Notes: generated from the letters alone by a model not told the origin. DNA of 64,000 nucleotides from Amycolatopsis australiensis (GCF_900119165.1 NZ_FPJG01000006.1:1550001-1614000); one strand, 5' to 3'; positions 1-9,000 are shown, counted from the stretch's first letter. Program-made: numbers and translations.

Positions 1-393
1 GGTCCCGGCCGGGTCCGCGCGCTTTCCCTGGCCGGCACGGCGATCGTCCTCGCGGTACTCGACGTGGCGGTGCTGTCGCTGCCGGGCGCGCTGCTGCTCG
101 CGCTGTGCTCGGGCGTCTTCGGTGGCATGTTGATGGTGCCGCAGCAGCACCGGCTCTTCACCGTCGCGCCGGACGTCGCGACCGTCGCATTGGGACTGAA
201 CGGCTCGGCGATCTACGTCGGGGGCGCGCTGGGTTCGGCGCTCGGCGGCGCCGTGCTGGCCGGCGCGGGACCGGCATGGGTCGGTCCGGCCGCCGCCGTC
301 GCCTCTCTCACGGCGCTCGCCCTCTGCGTCACGAGAGCTTTGCCGACCACTTTTCTTCGATCCGCCCGAACCGCCACACCGCCAGTGCGATGA
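1..393 (+). CDS. MFS transporter, C-terminal fragment
   Basis: This is the 3' end of a gene that begins before the window; the frame is open from base 1 to the stop at 391-393. The visible 130 residues are hydrophobic helices with the small-residue packing of the last membrane segments of a 12-TM major facilitator exporter, for example GSAIYVGGALGSALGGAVLA. The resemblance is to drug or sugar efflux permeases of the AraJ/YdhP type, but the substrate cannot be inferred from this fragment. Its last 65 bp overlap the convergent Ni/Co permease gene, and no terminator is visible between them. Confidence 0.7.
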   Translation, partial: GPGRVRALSLAGTAIVLAVLDVAVLSLPGALLLALCSGVFGGMLMVPQQHRLFTVAPDVATVALGLNGSAIYVGGALGSALGGAVLAGAGPAWVGPAAAVASLTALALCVTRALPTTFLRSARTATPPVR

Positions 394-1414
394 CCCAGGT
401 CAGCACGAACAGCCCGACGATCCCGAAGCCGACGTAGTCCAGGTTCACCGACGCGATCGCGGCCAGCGGACCCGAGGTGATGTCCAGCTTCTCGGTGAGG
501 ATGGAGACGAGCTCGATCGTGCCGATCACGAACGCGACGGCGACCGACAACGACGTCACCGTGATGTTGTAGAAGATCTTGCGGACCGGCTTCGCGAACG
601 CCCAGCCGTAGGCGAAGTTCATGAAGCAGCCGTCCACGGTGTCGAACAGGCTCATGCCGGCGGCGAAGAGGATCGGCAGCACGAGGATCGCGTACCAGGG
701 CAGGGCGAAGGTCGCCGCGCCGGCGGCGAGCACGAGCAGGCCGATCTCGGTCGCGGTGTCGAAGCCCAGCCCGAACAGCAGCCCGACCGGGTAGATGTGC
801 CACGGCTTGCGCACGGCCTTCGTCGCGCCGCGAAGCAGCCGGTTCAGCGCGCCGCGGTTGTCCAGCTGGCGTTCGAGTGCGGCTTCGTCGAACTCACCGT
901 GGCGCATCCGCCGGAACACCCGCAGGATGCCGACCAGCACGACGAGGTTCAGGATGGCGATGACGTAGAGGAACACACCGGACACCGACGTCCCGATCAG
1001 GCCGGTGGCTTCGTGCAACGCCGACGAGCCGTTCTCGACCTGCCCGGCCAGCGCGCGCACGCCCAGCGACAGCAGCAGGCACAGCGCGAAGACGATCGTC
1101 GAGTGCCCGAGCGAGAACCAGAACCCGACCGACAGCGGCCGCTTGCCGTCGGCCATCAGCTTGCGGGTGGTGTTGTCGATGGCGGCGATGTGGTCGGCGT
1201 CGAACGCGTGCCGCATGCCGAGGGTGAACGCCGTGACGCCCAGCCCGATCCCGAACACGCCGGACGTGCCCAGCGCGTAGTGCCGGGGCGCGACGAAGGC
1301 CGCCAGCACCACCCAGCCCACGACGTTGAGCAGCAGGACGAACCCGGCCATCCCGCCGATCGACACCCACTCGCGGCGCGACAGCCCGCGCCGCGAGTCC
1401 TCGGTCGTGCTCAT
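329..1414 (-). CDS. HoxN/NixA-family nickel/cobalt permease (NiCoT)
   Basis: A 361-residue integral membrane protein of the NiCoT family, which imports Ni2+ or Co2+ through the cytoplasmic membrane. The family signature lies in the second transmembrane segment as RHAFDADHIAAIDN, with LGFDTATE and GMSLFDTVDG as the further conserved blocks. I start it at ATG 1414 rather than the in-frame GTG six bases upstream, because GGGAAGG lies 9 nt before the ATG but only 3 nt before the GTG. It is the last gene of the minus-strand run after murQ, 61 bp downstream. It may be co-transcribed with the recycling genes, but nothing links metal uptake to that pathway. Ni versus Co preference is not readable here. 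Confidence 0.92.
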   Translation of the reverse strand: MSTTEDSRRGLSRREWVSIGGMAGFVLLLNVVGWVVLAAFVAPRHYALGTSGVFGIGLGVTAFTLGMRHAFDADHIAAIDNTTRKLMADGKRPLSVGFWFSLGHSTIVFALCLLLSLGVRALAGQVENGSSALHEATGLIGTSVSGVFLYVIAILNLVVLVGILRVFRRMRHGEFDEAALERQLDNRGALNRLLRGATKAVRKPWHIYPVGLLFGLGFDTATEIGLLVLAAGAATFALPWYAILVLPILFAAGMSLFDTVDGCFMNFAYGWAFAKPVRKIFYNITVTSLSVAVAFVIGTIELVSILTEKLDITSGPLAAIASVNLDYVGFGIVGLFVLTWVIALAVWRFGRIEEKWSAKLS

Positions 1415-1475
1415 GCCCACCCGCCTTCCCTCATCTGAGAGGTTAGGCAGGTGAACAGATGATCGGCAACGGGTT

Positions 1476-2429
1476 CTAGCTGGCGCGCACCCGCACCAGG
1501 TCCAGCGCCTTCCGGACGTGCCCCTCCGCGGTGTGCAACGCCTTCGCGGCGGTCTGGACGTCCACCCCGGAGAGCAGGTGCACCAGCGCCACCTTGAGGT
1601 CGCCCCCGGCCTCGGTCAGCGCGTCCGAGCAGTCGGCCATCGTCATGCCGGTGGCCTCCTGCAGGATCCGGATGGTCCGGCCGCGCAGCTTCGCGTTGGT
1701 GGCCCGCATGCTGACCATCAGGTTGGAGTAGGTCCGGCCCAGCTTGATCATCGTCGCGGTGGAGAACGACGTCAGGATCATCTTCTGCGCCGTGCCCGCC
1801 TTCATCCGGGTCGAGCCGGCGATCGCCTCCGGGCCGGTGTCGACGGCGATGAGCACGTCGACACCCGCGGGCTTGGCGGCCTTCGGGTTGCCGGAGACCA
1901 GGCCGGTGCGGGCGCCCTTGCGCGACGCCGCGGCCAGCGCGCCGAGGACGTACGGCGTCCTGCCCGACGCCGTCAGCCCCAGCACGAAGTCGCCGGGCTG
2001 GACCATGGCGGCCATCTCGGCCGCGCCGGCCTCGTCGTCGTCCTCCGCGTTTTCGACGGCCTGGCGCAGGGCCCGCTCGCCACCGGCGTGATGCGCGATG
2101 AACCAGTCCGCCGGCACGTTGAACGTCGGCACCAGCTCGGCCGCGTCCAGCGTGGCCAGGCGTCCCGAGGTGCCCGCGCCGACGTAGTGCACCCGCCCGC
2201 CGGCCCGCAGGGCCTCCACCGCGTAGTCCACCGCGCGCGCCACCTGGGGCAGCACCGCGGCGACCGCGCCGGGGACCGTCCGGTCCTCGGCGTTGATCGC
2301 GCCCAGGATCCCCGCGGTGGACATCAGGTCGATGTCCGTGGTGCGGGGATTGCGAGTCTCGGTCGGCGAATCGACGTGCACCGCCTGCACGGGGACGGTC
2401 ATCATGCGCCTCACATTTTCTCCGGTCAT
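1476..2429 (-). CDS. murQ: N-acetylmuramic acid 6-phosphate etherase MurQ
   Basis: A 317-residue SIS-domain lyase that removes the D-lactyl ether from MurNAc-6-phosphate to give GlcNAc-6-phosphate, the committing step of cytoplasmic muramic acid recycling. Diagnostic motifs are VGAGTSGRL near residue 85 and EAIAGSTRMKAGTAQK near residue 205, and the length matches characterised MurQ proteins. The start overlaps the stop of murR by 4 bp (ATGA), so the two are translationally coupled. With nagZ, namZ and the serine hydrolase upstream it forms a muropeptide salvage pathway. No MurNAc kinase or PTS permease lies next to it, so how its phosphorylated substrate arises is not explained by this window. 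Confidence 0.96.
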   Translation of the reverse strand: MTGENVRRMMTVPVQAVHVDSPTETRNPRTTDIDLMSTAGILGAINAEDRTVPGAVAAVLPQVARAVDYAVEALRAGGRVHYVGAGTSGRLATLDAAELVPTFNVPADWFIAHHAGGERALRQAVENAEDDDEAGAAEMAAMVQPGDFVLGLTASGRTPYVLGALAAASRKGARTGLVSGNPKAAKPAGVDVLIAVDTGPEAIAGSTRMKAGTAQKMILTSFSTATMIKLGRTYSNLMVSMRATNAKLRGRTIRILQEATGMTMADCSDALTEAGGDLKVALVHLLSGVDVQTAAKALHTAEGHVRKALDLVRVRAS

Positions 2430-3430
2430 TGCTTGCCGGTTTCCCGCGGACGGCGACGACCGTCCGGCCTGACCCCCAGGCGGTGCGAGCCGACCGCGTC
2501 CCTGGTGGCGTCCAGGGCGCTGACCGACGCGTCCATGTGCCGCTGCGCGACGCCGATGAACAGGCAGTCGATGACGGTGAGCTGGGCGATGCGGCTCGCC
2601 GTCGCTCCCGAACGGAAGGTGGTTTCCCGCGCCGCGGTGGTCAAAACGTAGTCGGCGACCTCGGTGATCGGCGACCGCGGGAAGTTCGTCACGGCGATGG
2701 TGACCGCGCCGTGCTCGCGGGCGACCCGCAGCGCTTCGACGGTGTCGGTGGTCGCGCCGGTGTGCGAGACGCCGATCGCGACGTCACCGGGGCTGAGCAC
2801 CGCGGCCGAGGTCAGCATGATGTGCGTGTCGGACCACGAGAAGCAGACCCGGCCGATGCGGTGCAGCTTCTGCTGCAGGTCGGCGGCGACGAACGCGCTG
2901 GCACCGACGCCGTAGACGTCCACCCGGCCGGCGTTCGCGACGACCTCGATCACGCGTTCCAGCGTGGCGACGTCGAGCTGGTCCGCCGTCTCCTCGACGG
3001 CCCGCGCGTCGGCGAAGCTGACCTTGCCGATCACCGCGGCCAGGTCGTCCTCCGGCCCGATCTCGCCGCCGAGGTTGCGCGTGGTGCGCGCCTCGGTACG
3101 GGCGGTGTCCGCGGCCAGCGCGATGCGCAGCTGGGGGTAGCCGCCGACGCCCACGGCCTTGCAGAACCGCGTGACGGTGGTCTCGCTGGTGTTGGCGGCC
3201 AAGGCCACCTCGGTGATGCTGCGCCTCGCGACCGACGCGGGATCCTCCAGCACCACCTTCGCCACGCGCTGCTCGGCGCGGGCCAGGCCGGGGAGCAGGG
3301 ACCGGATCCGCACCAGCGGGCTCGCGTCGGCGTCCCGCACGGCCGTCTGGACCGATACGGGCTCGGACGGTGCCGCTTCGACTACGGATTCGGTATCACT
3401 CACCGTCGGAAAGTTACTAACCGTTGGCAT
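2426..3430 (-). CDS. murR: RpiR-family regulator, MurR-like
   Basis: A 334-residue transcription factor with an N-terminal HTH_6 domain (about residues 35-110, including ANTSETTVTRFCKAVG) and a C-terminal SIS sugar-phosphate-binding domain (YGVGASAFVAADLQQKLHRI and VSHTGATTDTVEAL). Coupling to murQ and the position inside a muropeptide cluster make it the likely MurR ortholog, sensing MurNAc-6-phosphate or a related sugar phosphate. The start at ATG 3430 gives the expected N-terminus; an upstream extension is open but lacks conserved character. It is preceded by about 210 bp of gene-free DNA carrying repeated TTAACGA words that could be operators. Confidence 0.9.
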   Translation of the reverse strand: MPTVSNFPTVSDTESVVEAAPSEPVSVQTAVRDADASPLVRIRSLLPGLARAEQRVAKVVLEDPASVARRSITEVALAANTSETTVTRFCKAVGVGGYPQLRIALAADTARTEARTTRNLGGEIGPEDDLAAVIGKVSFADARAVEETADQLDVATLERVIEVVANAGRVDVYGVGASAFVAADLQQKLHRIGRVCFSWSDTHIMLTSAAVLSPGDVAIGVSHTGATTDTVEALRVAREHGAVTIAVTNFPRSPITEVADYVLTTAARETTFRSGATASRIAQLTVIDCLFIGVAQRHMDASVSALDATRDAVGSHRLGVRPDGRRRPRETGKQ

Positions 3431-3641
3431 TTGCGACAAGGCTACCCACACCCTTCGGTAGGATCGCAACCCGTCCGTGTCTGCGGATCTAGATTTGCGA
3501 TTAATCGTTGACCAGAAAGTCGCCAACAGGGTCGACCTTGTTAACGAGGTCAAGCTAACGACTTGGCAACTTAGTGTCGCGGTGCAAACGGCAAGAAGAT
3601 GGTTAATTCGGCCGAAAAGTTAACGACGAGCGACAGAGTCG
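3431..3641 (-). promoter_or_regulatory. Upstream region of murR with repeated TTAACGA boxes
   Basis: This AT-richer 211-bp gap separates the serine hydrolase from murR. It contains TTAACGA at 3541-3547 and 3620-3626 and the variant CTAACGA at 3555-3561, all on the plus strand. Short repeated words in front of an RpiR-type gene are plausible autoregulatory operators, but no palindrome of the expected quality is evident and the assignment is tentative. Confidence 0.3.
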
Positions 3642-5408
3642 TCACCGTGCGCTCAACTGCCAACCCTCTGCGACGAAGGCGGCGGGGTTCCGCTCACCGT
3701 CGAGGAGTGATCGGCCGCTCTCGGTGACTTTCACACCGTCGACCGAAACGCCCCGCCCCGTGTAGTTCGGGTCAGTGCTGTAACGCCAGCGGAGGCGCAC
3801 GGAGGGGCCCTGCGGCACCACGCCGCTCGCCTTCCACCAGGCACGGTGGCCGTGTCCGGAGAGCGACGTCACATCTCCGGAGGGTGCGCCCGGACCGGAA
3901 ACCGATACGGCGATCGGTTGCCAGTTCACTCCGTCGGTGGACGCCTGCAGCTCTAGTGGATCGGTCGGGCCCTCGGTGTCCACGAAGGCATAGAACGACA
4001 CGCGCGCGTGATCACTTTGGGTAGTGAACGGCTGAGTACTCAGCGTGGCGACGCTCGCGTTACCCAGCGTGCTCGTCCAAGCATCCTTCCCGACCATCGG
4101 CCGCACGGCCATGGCCCTCGCCAGCGACGTCGCCCACACCTGGCGCGCGGGGTTGATCGAGCCCCAGCTCCGGCTCGGGTGCACGCGGTTGGTCAGCAGG
4201 ATCGCGAACGACCGCGACTCGGGGTCGATGACCAGCGTCGTCCCGGTGAAGCCGGTGTGCCCGGCGGTCACCGGCGAGGCCAGCGCACCCATGTACCAGG
4301 GCTGGTCCAGCTCGAAGCCCAGGCCGTGCGAGTCGTCCGGGAACTGCTGGTTGTAGTTCGTCAGCATCTGCCGCACGGTCTCGGCGCCGAGGATCCGGTG
4401 CCCGCGGTAGCTGCCGCCGTTGAGGATCGTCTGGGCGAGCACGGCCATGTCGCCGGCGGTGCTGAACACCCCGGCGTGCCCGGCGACACCACCGAGCGAC
4501 CACGCGTTCTCGTCGTGCACGCTGCCGCGCACCATCCCGCGCGGCGGGTTCGCCTCGAACTCCGTCGCGGCGATCCGGTCCAGCTTCGACGCGGGCGGGT
4601 TGTACCCCGTGTCGGCCATGCCGAGCGGCGCGGTGATCCGGTCGTGGACCACCCTGTCGAGGGTCTGGCCGGTCAGCTTCTCGACGATGAAGCCGAGGGT
4701 GAGCAGGTTGATGTCGGAGTACAGGTAGGTCGTGCCCGGCTTGTTCTTCAGCGGGCTGTCGAGCACGGCCTGCCGGCGCGCGGGGATGTCCGGGTAGCCC
4801 GCCCACAGCGACGGGACCGGGTCGGCGTCGAACCCGGACGTGTGCGTCAGCAGCATCTTGACGGTGACCGCGGCCTTGTCGCCGGTGGCGAACTCCGGGA
4901 AGAAGCGGCTCACCGGCGTGTCGATCGTGAGCTGCCCGCGTTCGGCCAGCTGCAGCACGGCGATCGAGGTGAACAGCTTAGAGATCGACGCCATGTCGAA
5001 GATCGTGTCGTTCTTCATGGGGACCTGCTGGTCCGCGGGTAGCTCGGTGCCCTTCGCGTCGGCGTAGCGCAGCGCGCCGCCGGCCGCGTACCGGTCGACG
5101 ACCACACCGTCGTGCGCGAGCAGGCCCACCGCGCCGGAGAAGTGCGGGTGCCCGGACGCGTCCGGCCTCGTCCAGCTCGCCAGGAAGTCCTCGGCGGCCT
5201 TGATCGGCGCCGGGTCGAGGCCGACGTCCTGCGGCTTGCCGTCCCGCAGCGTCGTCCACGGCGGCGCGAAGCCGTGCTGCGGCCGGTCGAAGCGGCCGGC
5301 CGCGGAGTCGTGGCTGGTGATGGCGCCGGCTCCCGGGTTCGACACGGTCAACGTGGTCAGCGCGACCAGTACTCCGGCGGCCGCGACAAGGACCTTCCTA
5401 GCACGCAC
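3642..5408 (-). CDS. Secreted serine hydrolase, class C beta-lactamase fold (YbbE/AmiE-like)
   Basis: A 588-residue exported protein. The first 29 residues are a Sec signal ending near AGA. A serine beta-lactamase/PBP4* domain follows, with the nucleophile motif SISK (Ser141, Lys144), a YSD equivalent of YxN and a GHTGFTG block in place of KTG. The last ~110 residues form a beta-rich domain (YTGRGVSVDGVKV) resembling those at the ends of secreted peptidases. Start GTG 5408 has GGGGGA six bases upstream and lies 10 bp after namZ. In B. subtilis the homologous position (ybbE) encodes the amidase-like enzyme AmiE that splits MurNAc from peptide, so that role is likely. The family also holds esterases and D-amino-acid peptidases. 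Confidence 0.85.
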   Translation of the reverse strand: MRARKVLVAAAGVLVALTTLTVSNPGAGAITSHDSAAGRFDRPQHGFAPPWTTLRDGKPQDVGLDPAPIKAAEDFLASWTRPDASGHPHFSGAVGLLAHDGVVVDRYAAGGALRYADAKGTELPADQQVPMKNDTIFDMASISKLFTSIAVLQLAERGQLTIDTPVSRFFPEFATGDKAAVTVKMLLTHTSGFDADPVPSLWAGYPDIPARRQAVLDSPLKNKPGTTYLYSDINLLTLGFIVEKLTGQTLDRVVHDRITAPLGMADTGYNPPASKLDRIAATEFEANPPRGMVRGSVHDENAWSLGGVAGHAGVFSTAGDMAVLAQTILNGGSYRGHRILGAETVRQMLTNYNQQFPDDSHGLGFELDQPWYMGALASPVTAGHTGFTGTTLVIDPESRSFAILLTNRVHPSRSWGSINPARQVWATSLARAMAVRPMVGKDAWTSTLGNASVATLSTQPFTTQSDHARVSFYAFVDTEGPTDPLELQASTDGVNWQPIAVSVSGPGAPSGDVTSLSGHGHRAWWKASGVVPQGPSVRLRWRYSTDPNYTGRGVSVDGVKVTESGRSLLDGERNPAAFVAEGWQLSAR

Positions 5409-5418
5409 GAGTTCCCCC

Positions 5419-6678
5419 TCAGCGGTACAGCAGGTAGTGGCGGCGTCTCCGGTCGAACTCGGCGAGCTCGGCCCGCCAGGCCCCGGTGACCTCGTCGACG
5501 CCCGCACCGCCGTCGACCATGGTCCGCAGGCGATCGGACCCGGAGAGCTTGTCGATGTAGTTGTCGGGGCGCCAGGCGAAGACGTCCGGGTGCAGCGCCT
5601 TCGCCGTGACGAGCATGGCGACCGCGGTCCGGATCGCGTCGAACGCCCGCGGGTCCTCGACGCTCACCTGCACGCCACCGCAGGTCTGGTTGACGAACTT
5701 GCTGAACGTCGGCACGAAGTAGACCTCCCGGAACTTCGCCCCGGGCAGCCGCAGGTCCTCGAGCTTCTCGCGCCAGCGCCAGTCGAGCCCGGGCGCGCCG
5801 ATGATCTCGAACGGCCGGGTCGTCCCGCGGCCCTCGGAGAACACCGTGCCTTCGAACATGCCGGTGCCCGGGTAGACGAGCGCCGTGTCCGGGGTCGGCA
5901 TGTTCGGGCTCGGCAGCACCCAGTTCAGGCCGGTCTGCGCGAAGAGCGTGTCACGCTGCCAGCCGCGTACCTGGACGACGTCGAGGTGCTCGAGCTCCAC
6001 CCCTTCGCCGGGCAAGAACTCCTCGGCGAAGAAGCGGGCCAGCTCGCCGACGGTCATCCCGTGCTGCTGTGCGATCGGCTTCCGCCCGATCCCGGACGCG
6101 AACTTCGGGTCCAGCACGGGACCAGCCACCCGGCCGCCGATCGGGTTCGGGCGGTCGAGCACGACGAAGGCGGCGTTCACCTTCGCCGCGGCAACCATCG
6201 CCGTGTAGAGCGACCAGATGTAGGTGTAGAAGCGCGCGCCGACGTCCGCGATGTCGAACACGACGGTGTCGACGCCTGCCTTGGTGAACAGCGACGCGAG
6301 CTTCGTCACGTCGACGCCGTACGCGTCGTACACCGGCACGCCGGTGCGCGGGTCGGTGTAGTCGCCTTCGGAGCCACCGGCCTGCGCGCTGCCGCGGAAG
6401 CCGTGTTCCGGCCCGAAGGCCGCGACCGGCTTGACGCCGGCCGCGACCATCGAGTCGACGATGTGGTCGCCGTTCAGCAGAACCCCGGTCGGGTTGGACA
6501 GGACGCCGACCTTGCGGCCCTTCAGCGGCCGCCAGCCCTGCGCGGCCCATTGCTCGGCGCCGGTGAGGACCCGGCCAGGGCGGCTCTCCGGCTCGGCCCC
6601 CGCCACGGCGGAGCCGCCCGCCAGCGCCGGGACCGCGAGCGCGCTCGCGCCGAGGAACCGGCGCCGGTCGAGGTTCAC
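5419..6678 (-). CDS. namZ: Exo-beta-N-acetylmuramidase NamZ (DUF1343, GH171)
   Basis: A 419-residue protein of the DUF1343 family, which releases terminal MurNAc from muropeptide glycan chains. It opens with a twin-arginine signal (RRRFLGASALA), so it is probably exported folded. The conserved FGPEHGFRG block at about residues 88-96 carries the glutamate implicated in catalysis, followed by VFDIADVGARFYTYIW and the LDRPNPIGG loop. GTG 6678 overlaps the nagZ stop by 4 bp (GTGA), showing translational coupling. It pairs with NagZ: alternate removal of GlcNAc and MurNAc from non-reducing ends degrades the glycan completely. The fit to characterised NamZ length and operon order is very good. Confidence 0.93.
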   Translation of the reverse strand: MNLDRRRFLGASALAVPALAGGSAVAGAEPESRPGRVLTGAEQWAAQGWRPLKGRKVGVLSNPTGVLLNGDHIVDSMVAAGVKPVAAFGPEHGFRGSAQAGGSEGDYTDPRTGVPVYDAYGVDVTKLASLFTKAGVDTVVFDIADVGARFYTYIWSLYTAMVAAAKVNAAFVVLDRPNPIGGRVAGPVLDPKFASGIGRKPIAQQHGMTVGELARFFAEEFLPGEGVELEHLDVVQVRGWQRDTLFAQTGLNWVLPSPNMPTPDTALVYPGTGMFEGTVFSEGRGTTRPFEIIGAPGLDWRWREKLEDLRLPGAKFREVYFVPTFSKFVNQTCGGVQVSVEDPRAFDAIRTAVAMLVTAKALHPDVFAWRPDNYIDKLSGSDRLRTMVDGGAGVDEVTGAWRAELAEFDRRRRHYLLYR

Positions 6679-8483
6679 CACGTCAGCCCGTGGCCGAACG
6701 GGTACTTCACGGTCTGCATGTCGGTCCCGGCGGGGATGTCGACCGGCAGCTTCCCGACCGGCGCCGTCTCGCCGAGGATCACCTTGGCCAGCGCCTCCAG
6801 CGTCGGCCCGATGTAGCCGTAGGTGGCGAGCCAGGTCGTGACGCTGGTCGGGTAACCGGCGTCGTACGGGATCTGCGCGGCCACCGCGACGACCGGCTTG
6901 CCGGTGGCCTGCAGGGCGTCGAGCAGCTGGGTCTGCCGCGGGAACCCGCCGATGTTGTTGGTGAGCACGACGACCAGGTCGGCGTTCCGGGCGTTCGCGA
7001 CCGCCTGCGCGATCTGGGCGTCCGTCGGGGCCTGGCCGGTCTGGTACGCCGTCGCGGCCGTGCCGTGCGCGGTCAGCTTCTGGGCGAGCGACGCCGTCGT
7101 CGAGACGCCCCAGCCGGTGACCAGCGTCGTCGCGGGCTTCTGCTTGAGCGGCAGCAGGCCGGCGTCGTTCGCGATCGCCGTGATGCCGCGGTCGGCGATG
7201 TCCTGCGCGGTGGCCAGGTTCGCCGGCGTGCCGACGACCTTCATCACCCGGTTCGGGTCGACGAACGGCGAGAACAGGATGCCGCGCTCGAACTTCAGCT
7301 TCAGCACGCGCAGCACGCTCTGGTCGATCCGCTGCATGGGGATCTCGCCGGACTTCACGGCGTTCAGCACCGAGTTGATGGCGACGTCGAGGTGCACCGG
7401 CATGAGCAGCTGGTCGACACCGGCCTTCAGCGCGAGAACCGGGATTTCGGCGTCGCTGTGCAGCTGGCGGACGCCCTGCATCTCGAGCGAGTCGGTGATC
7501 ACCACGCCGTTGTAGCCCAGCTCGTTGCGCAGCTTGCCGGTGATGATCGGCTTCGACAGCGTCGCCGGCTCCAGCGACGGGTCGAGGCTGGGGAACTGGA
7601 TGTGCGCGCTCATGATCGAGTCGATGCCGGCCGCGATCGCGGCCTTGAACGGCGGCACGTCCGTGGCCCGCCACTGCGCCTCGGTGCTGTCGATCCGCGG
7701 CAGGCCGGTGTGGCTGTCGGTCGGCGCGGCGCCGTGCCCGGGGAAGTGCTTGGCCGTCGCGGCGACGGTCTTCGGCGGGAAGTCCGAGTCCTGGAAGCCC
7801 TTGACCTCGGCGGTGACGAAGTCGCTGGCCAGGCCGGGCTGCCCGGAGAACGACCGGACGCCGATGACCGGGTTCACCGGGTTGGAGTTGACGTCGGAGT
7901 CGGGCGCGAAGTCCTGGTTGATGCCGACGGCACGCAGCTCGTGGCCGAGGATCGTGGCGGCCTTCGTCGCGCGCCCGGTGTCCCGGCCGGCCGCGATGGC
8001 CATCGCGTTCGGGAACTCCGTGGCCGGCGCGCCCATCCGGGTCACCGTGCCGCCCTCCTGGTCGGCGGCGATCTGCAGCGGGATGTGCGCGCCGCTCGTG
8101 ACGGCGGCCTGCTGGAGGCCGTTGGACAGCTTCGCGACCTGCACGGGGTCGTCGAAGTTGTCGCGCGTGTCGTTGTTGAAGTAGATGACGCCGCCCAGGT
8201 GGTACTTCCGGATCACCTGGGCCGGGGTGTCGACCCCGAAGTCGGCCTGGTTCTTCGGGTTCACCTCGTCGGCGGACTTGCCGTTCACCCACGTGACGAA
8301 CAGCTGCCCGACCTTCTGCTCGAGCGTCAGCCCGCGCAGCGCCTGTGTCGCCGCGGCCTCCGCCTGCGCCTCCGCGCTCACCCGCGGTGCGCTCGCCGCG
8401 GTCGCGACACCCACACCGGTGAGGGCGAGCACCCCCGCGACGGGCAGGGCGAGCGCATGGAACCTCCGATTTCGGGTCGTCAC
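6675..8483 (-). CDS. nagZ: Secreted beta-N-acetylglucosaminidase NagZ (GH3)
   Basis: A 602-residue two-domain glycoside hydrolase family 3 enzyme that releases terminal GlcNAc from muropeptides. An N-terminal signal segment (about residues 1-31) indicates export, as in Gram-positive NagZ proteins. The catalytic barrel carries KHFPGHG at 245-251, which supplies the general acid His of the NagZ subfamily, and the nucleophile Asp331 in ITDSLEM. A GH3 C-terminal domain follows. GTG 8483 is chosen because GGGAGG lies six bases upstream; longer in-frame starts lack a ribosome site. It is the first gene of the recycling cluster, so transcription probably begins in 8484-8680. Confidence 0.94.
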   Translation of the reverse strand: MTTRNRRFHALALPVAGVLALTGVGVATAASAPRVSAEAQAEAAATQALRGLTLEQKVGQLFVTWVNGKSADEVNPKNQADFGVDTPAQVIRKYHLGGVIYFNNDTRDNFDDPVQVAKLSNGLQQAAVTSGAHIPLQIAADQEGGTVTRMGAPATEFPNAMAIAAGRDTGRATKAATILGHELRAVGINQDFAPDSDVNSNPVNPVIGVRSFSGQPGLASDFVTAEVKGFQDSDFPPKTVAATAKHFPGHGAAPTDSHTGLPRIDSTEAQWRATDVPPFKAAIAAGIDSIMSAHIQFPSLDPSLEPATLSKPIITGKLRNELGYNGVVITDSLEMQGVRQLHSDAEIPVLALKAGVDQLLMPVHLDVAINSVLNAVKSGEIPMQRIDQSVLRVLKLKFERGILFSPFVDPNRVMKVVGTPANLATAQDIADRGITAIANDAGLLPLKQKPATTLVTGWGVSTTASLAQKLTAHGTAATAYQTGQAPTDAQIAQAVANARNADLVVVLTNNIGGFPRQTQLLDALQATGKPVVAVAAQIPYDAGYPTSVTTWLATYGYIGPTLEALAKVILGETAPVGKLPVDIPAGTDMQTVKYPFGHGLTW

Positions 8484-8680
8484 GACCAGCCTCCCAGAAA
8501 GTTGCGGGCGCCCGGCGGACGTGAGAAGTCCACTCGGAGGCGCCGGTATCGGGAAGCTACTCACCGAATCCGTCGATGTCCATCGGCCGACGGCACCAAC
8601 GGAGGTATTCGTACCCGGATCGGTAGGAAGTCGCCGTGCGCGTGAAGCGAACGGGTGGCGGCCGGTCGGCCGCATAGACG

Positions 8681-8721
8681 AGGCGGCGCCCGTGACCCCG
8701 GAGGGTCGACGGGCGCCGCCT
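8681..8721 (-). terminator. Strong stem-loop, candidate terminator of the 6S/Ms1-like RNA
   Basis: A 13-bp perfect stem (AGGCGGCGCCCGT at 8681-8693 with its complement at 8709-8721) is extended inward by a GACCC/GGGTC stem across one bulged base. There is no U-run, which is usual for actinobacterial terminators. It lies between nagZ and the candidate small RNA and would close a minus-strand transcript before nagZ. Confidence 0.5.
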
Positions 8722-9000
8722 GCAAGCGCGAACTTCTCGGGCGACCAAGCGTGCAACTCTGGTCGTACCTACATGGACTCGGCGTGTGGCGTCCCACTAC
8801 GCAGTCCCTAGACGACGAGCCTCCCGCGGCGCGCTGCGCGTGGGTACCCGGAGTCCGCGCACGGAGGTTTGCCGGGGTGGAACAGGCTTCTCTTCTACCT
8901 GTTCCCTGGCCGACCGAACGTCCGCACCTACTTTCTACGCCGTGAGCCGGGTCACTTCAAGTGCGCGGATGGGTGCACCGGTACAGAGGCTGGATCGGGT
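8681..9000 (-). ncRNA. Candidate 6S/Ms1-like regulatory RNA
   Basis: No credible gene lies between nagZ and the HAD gene. This stretch folds on itself through nested complementary segments: GGAACAGG 8879-8886 with CCTGTTCC 8898-8905, CGGA 8862-8865 with TCCG 8921-8924, ACCCGG 8846-8851 with CCGGGT 8947-8952, AGCCTC 8818-8823 with GAGGCT 8986-8991. The result is a long rod with a large internal bubble, the shape of 6S RNA. Location adds support: the S. coelicolor 6S RNA and the mycobacterial Ms1/MTS2823 RNA lie beside the same HAD gene. Minus strand is inferred from that synteny. Ends are approximate, and no clear promoter was found. Confidence 0.5.
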
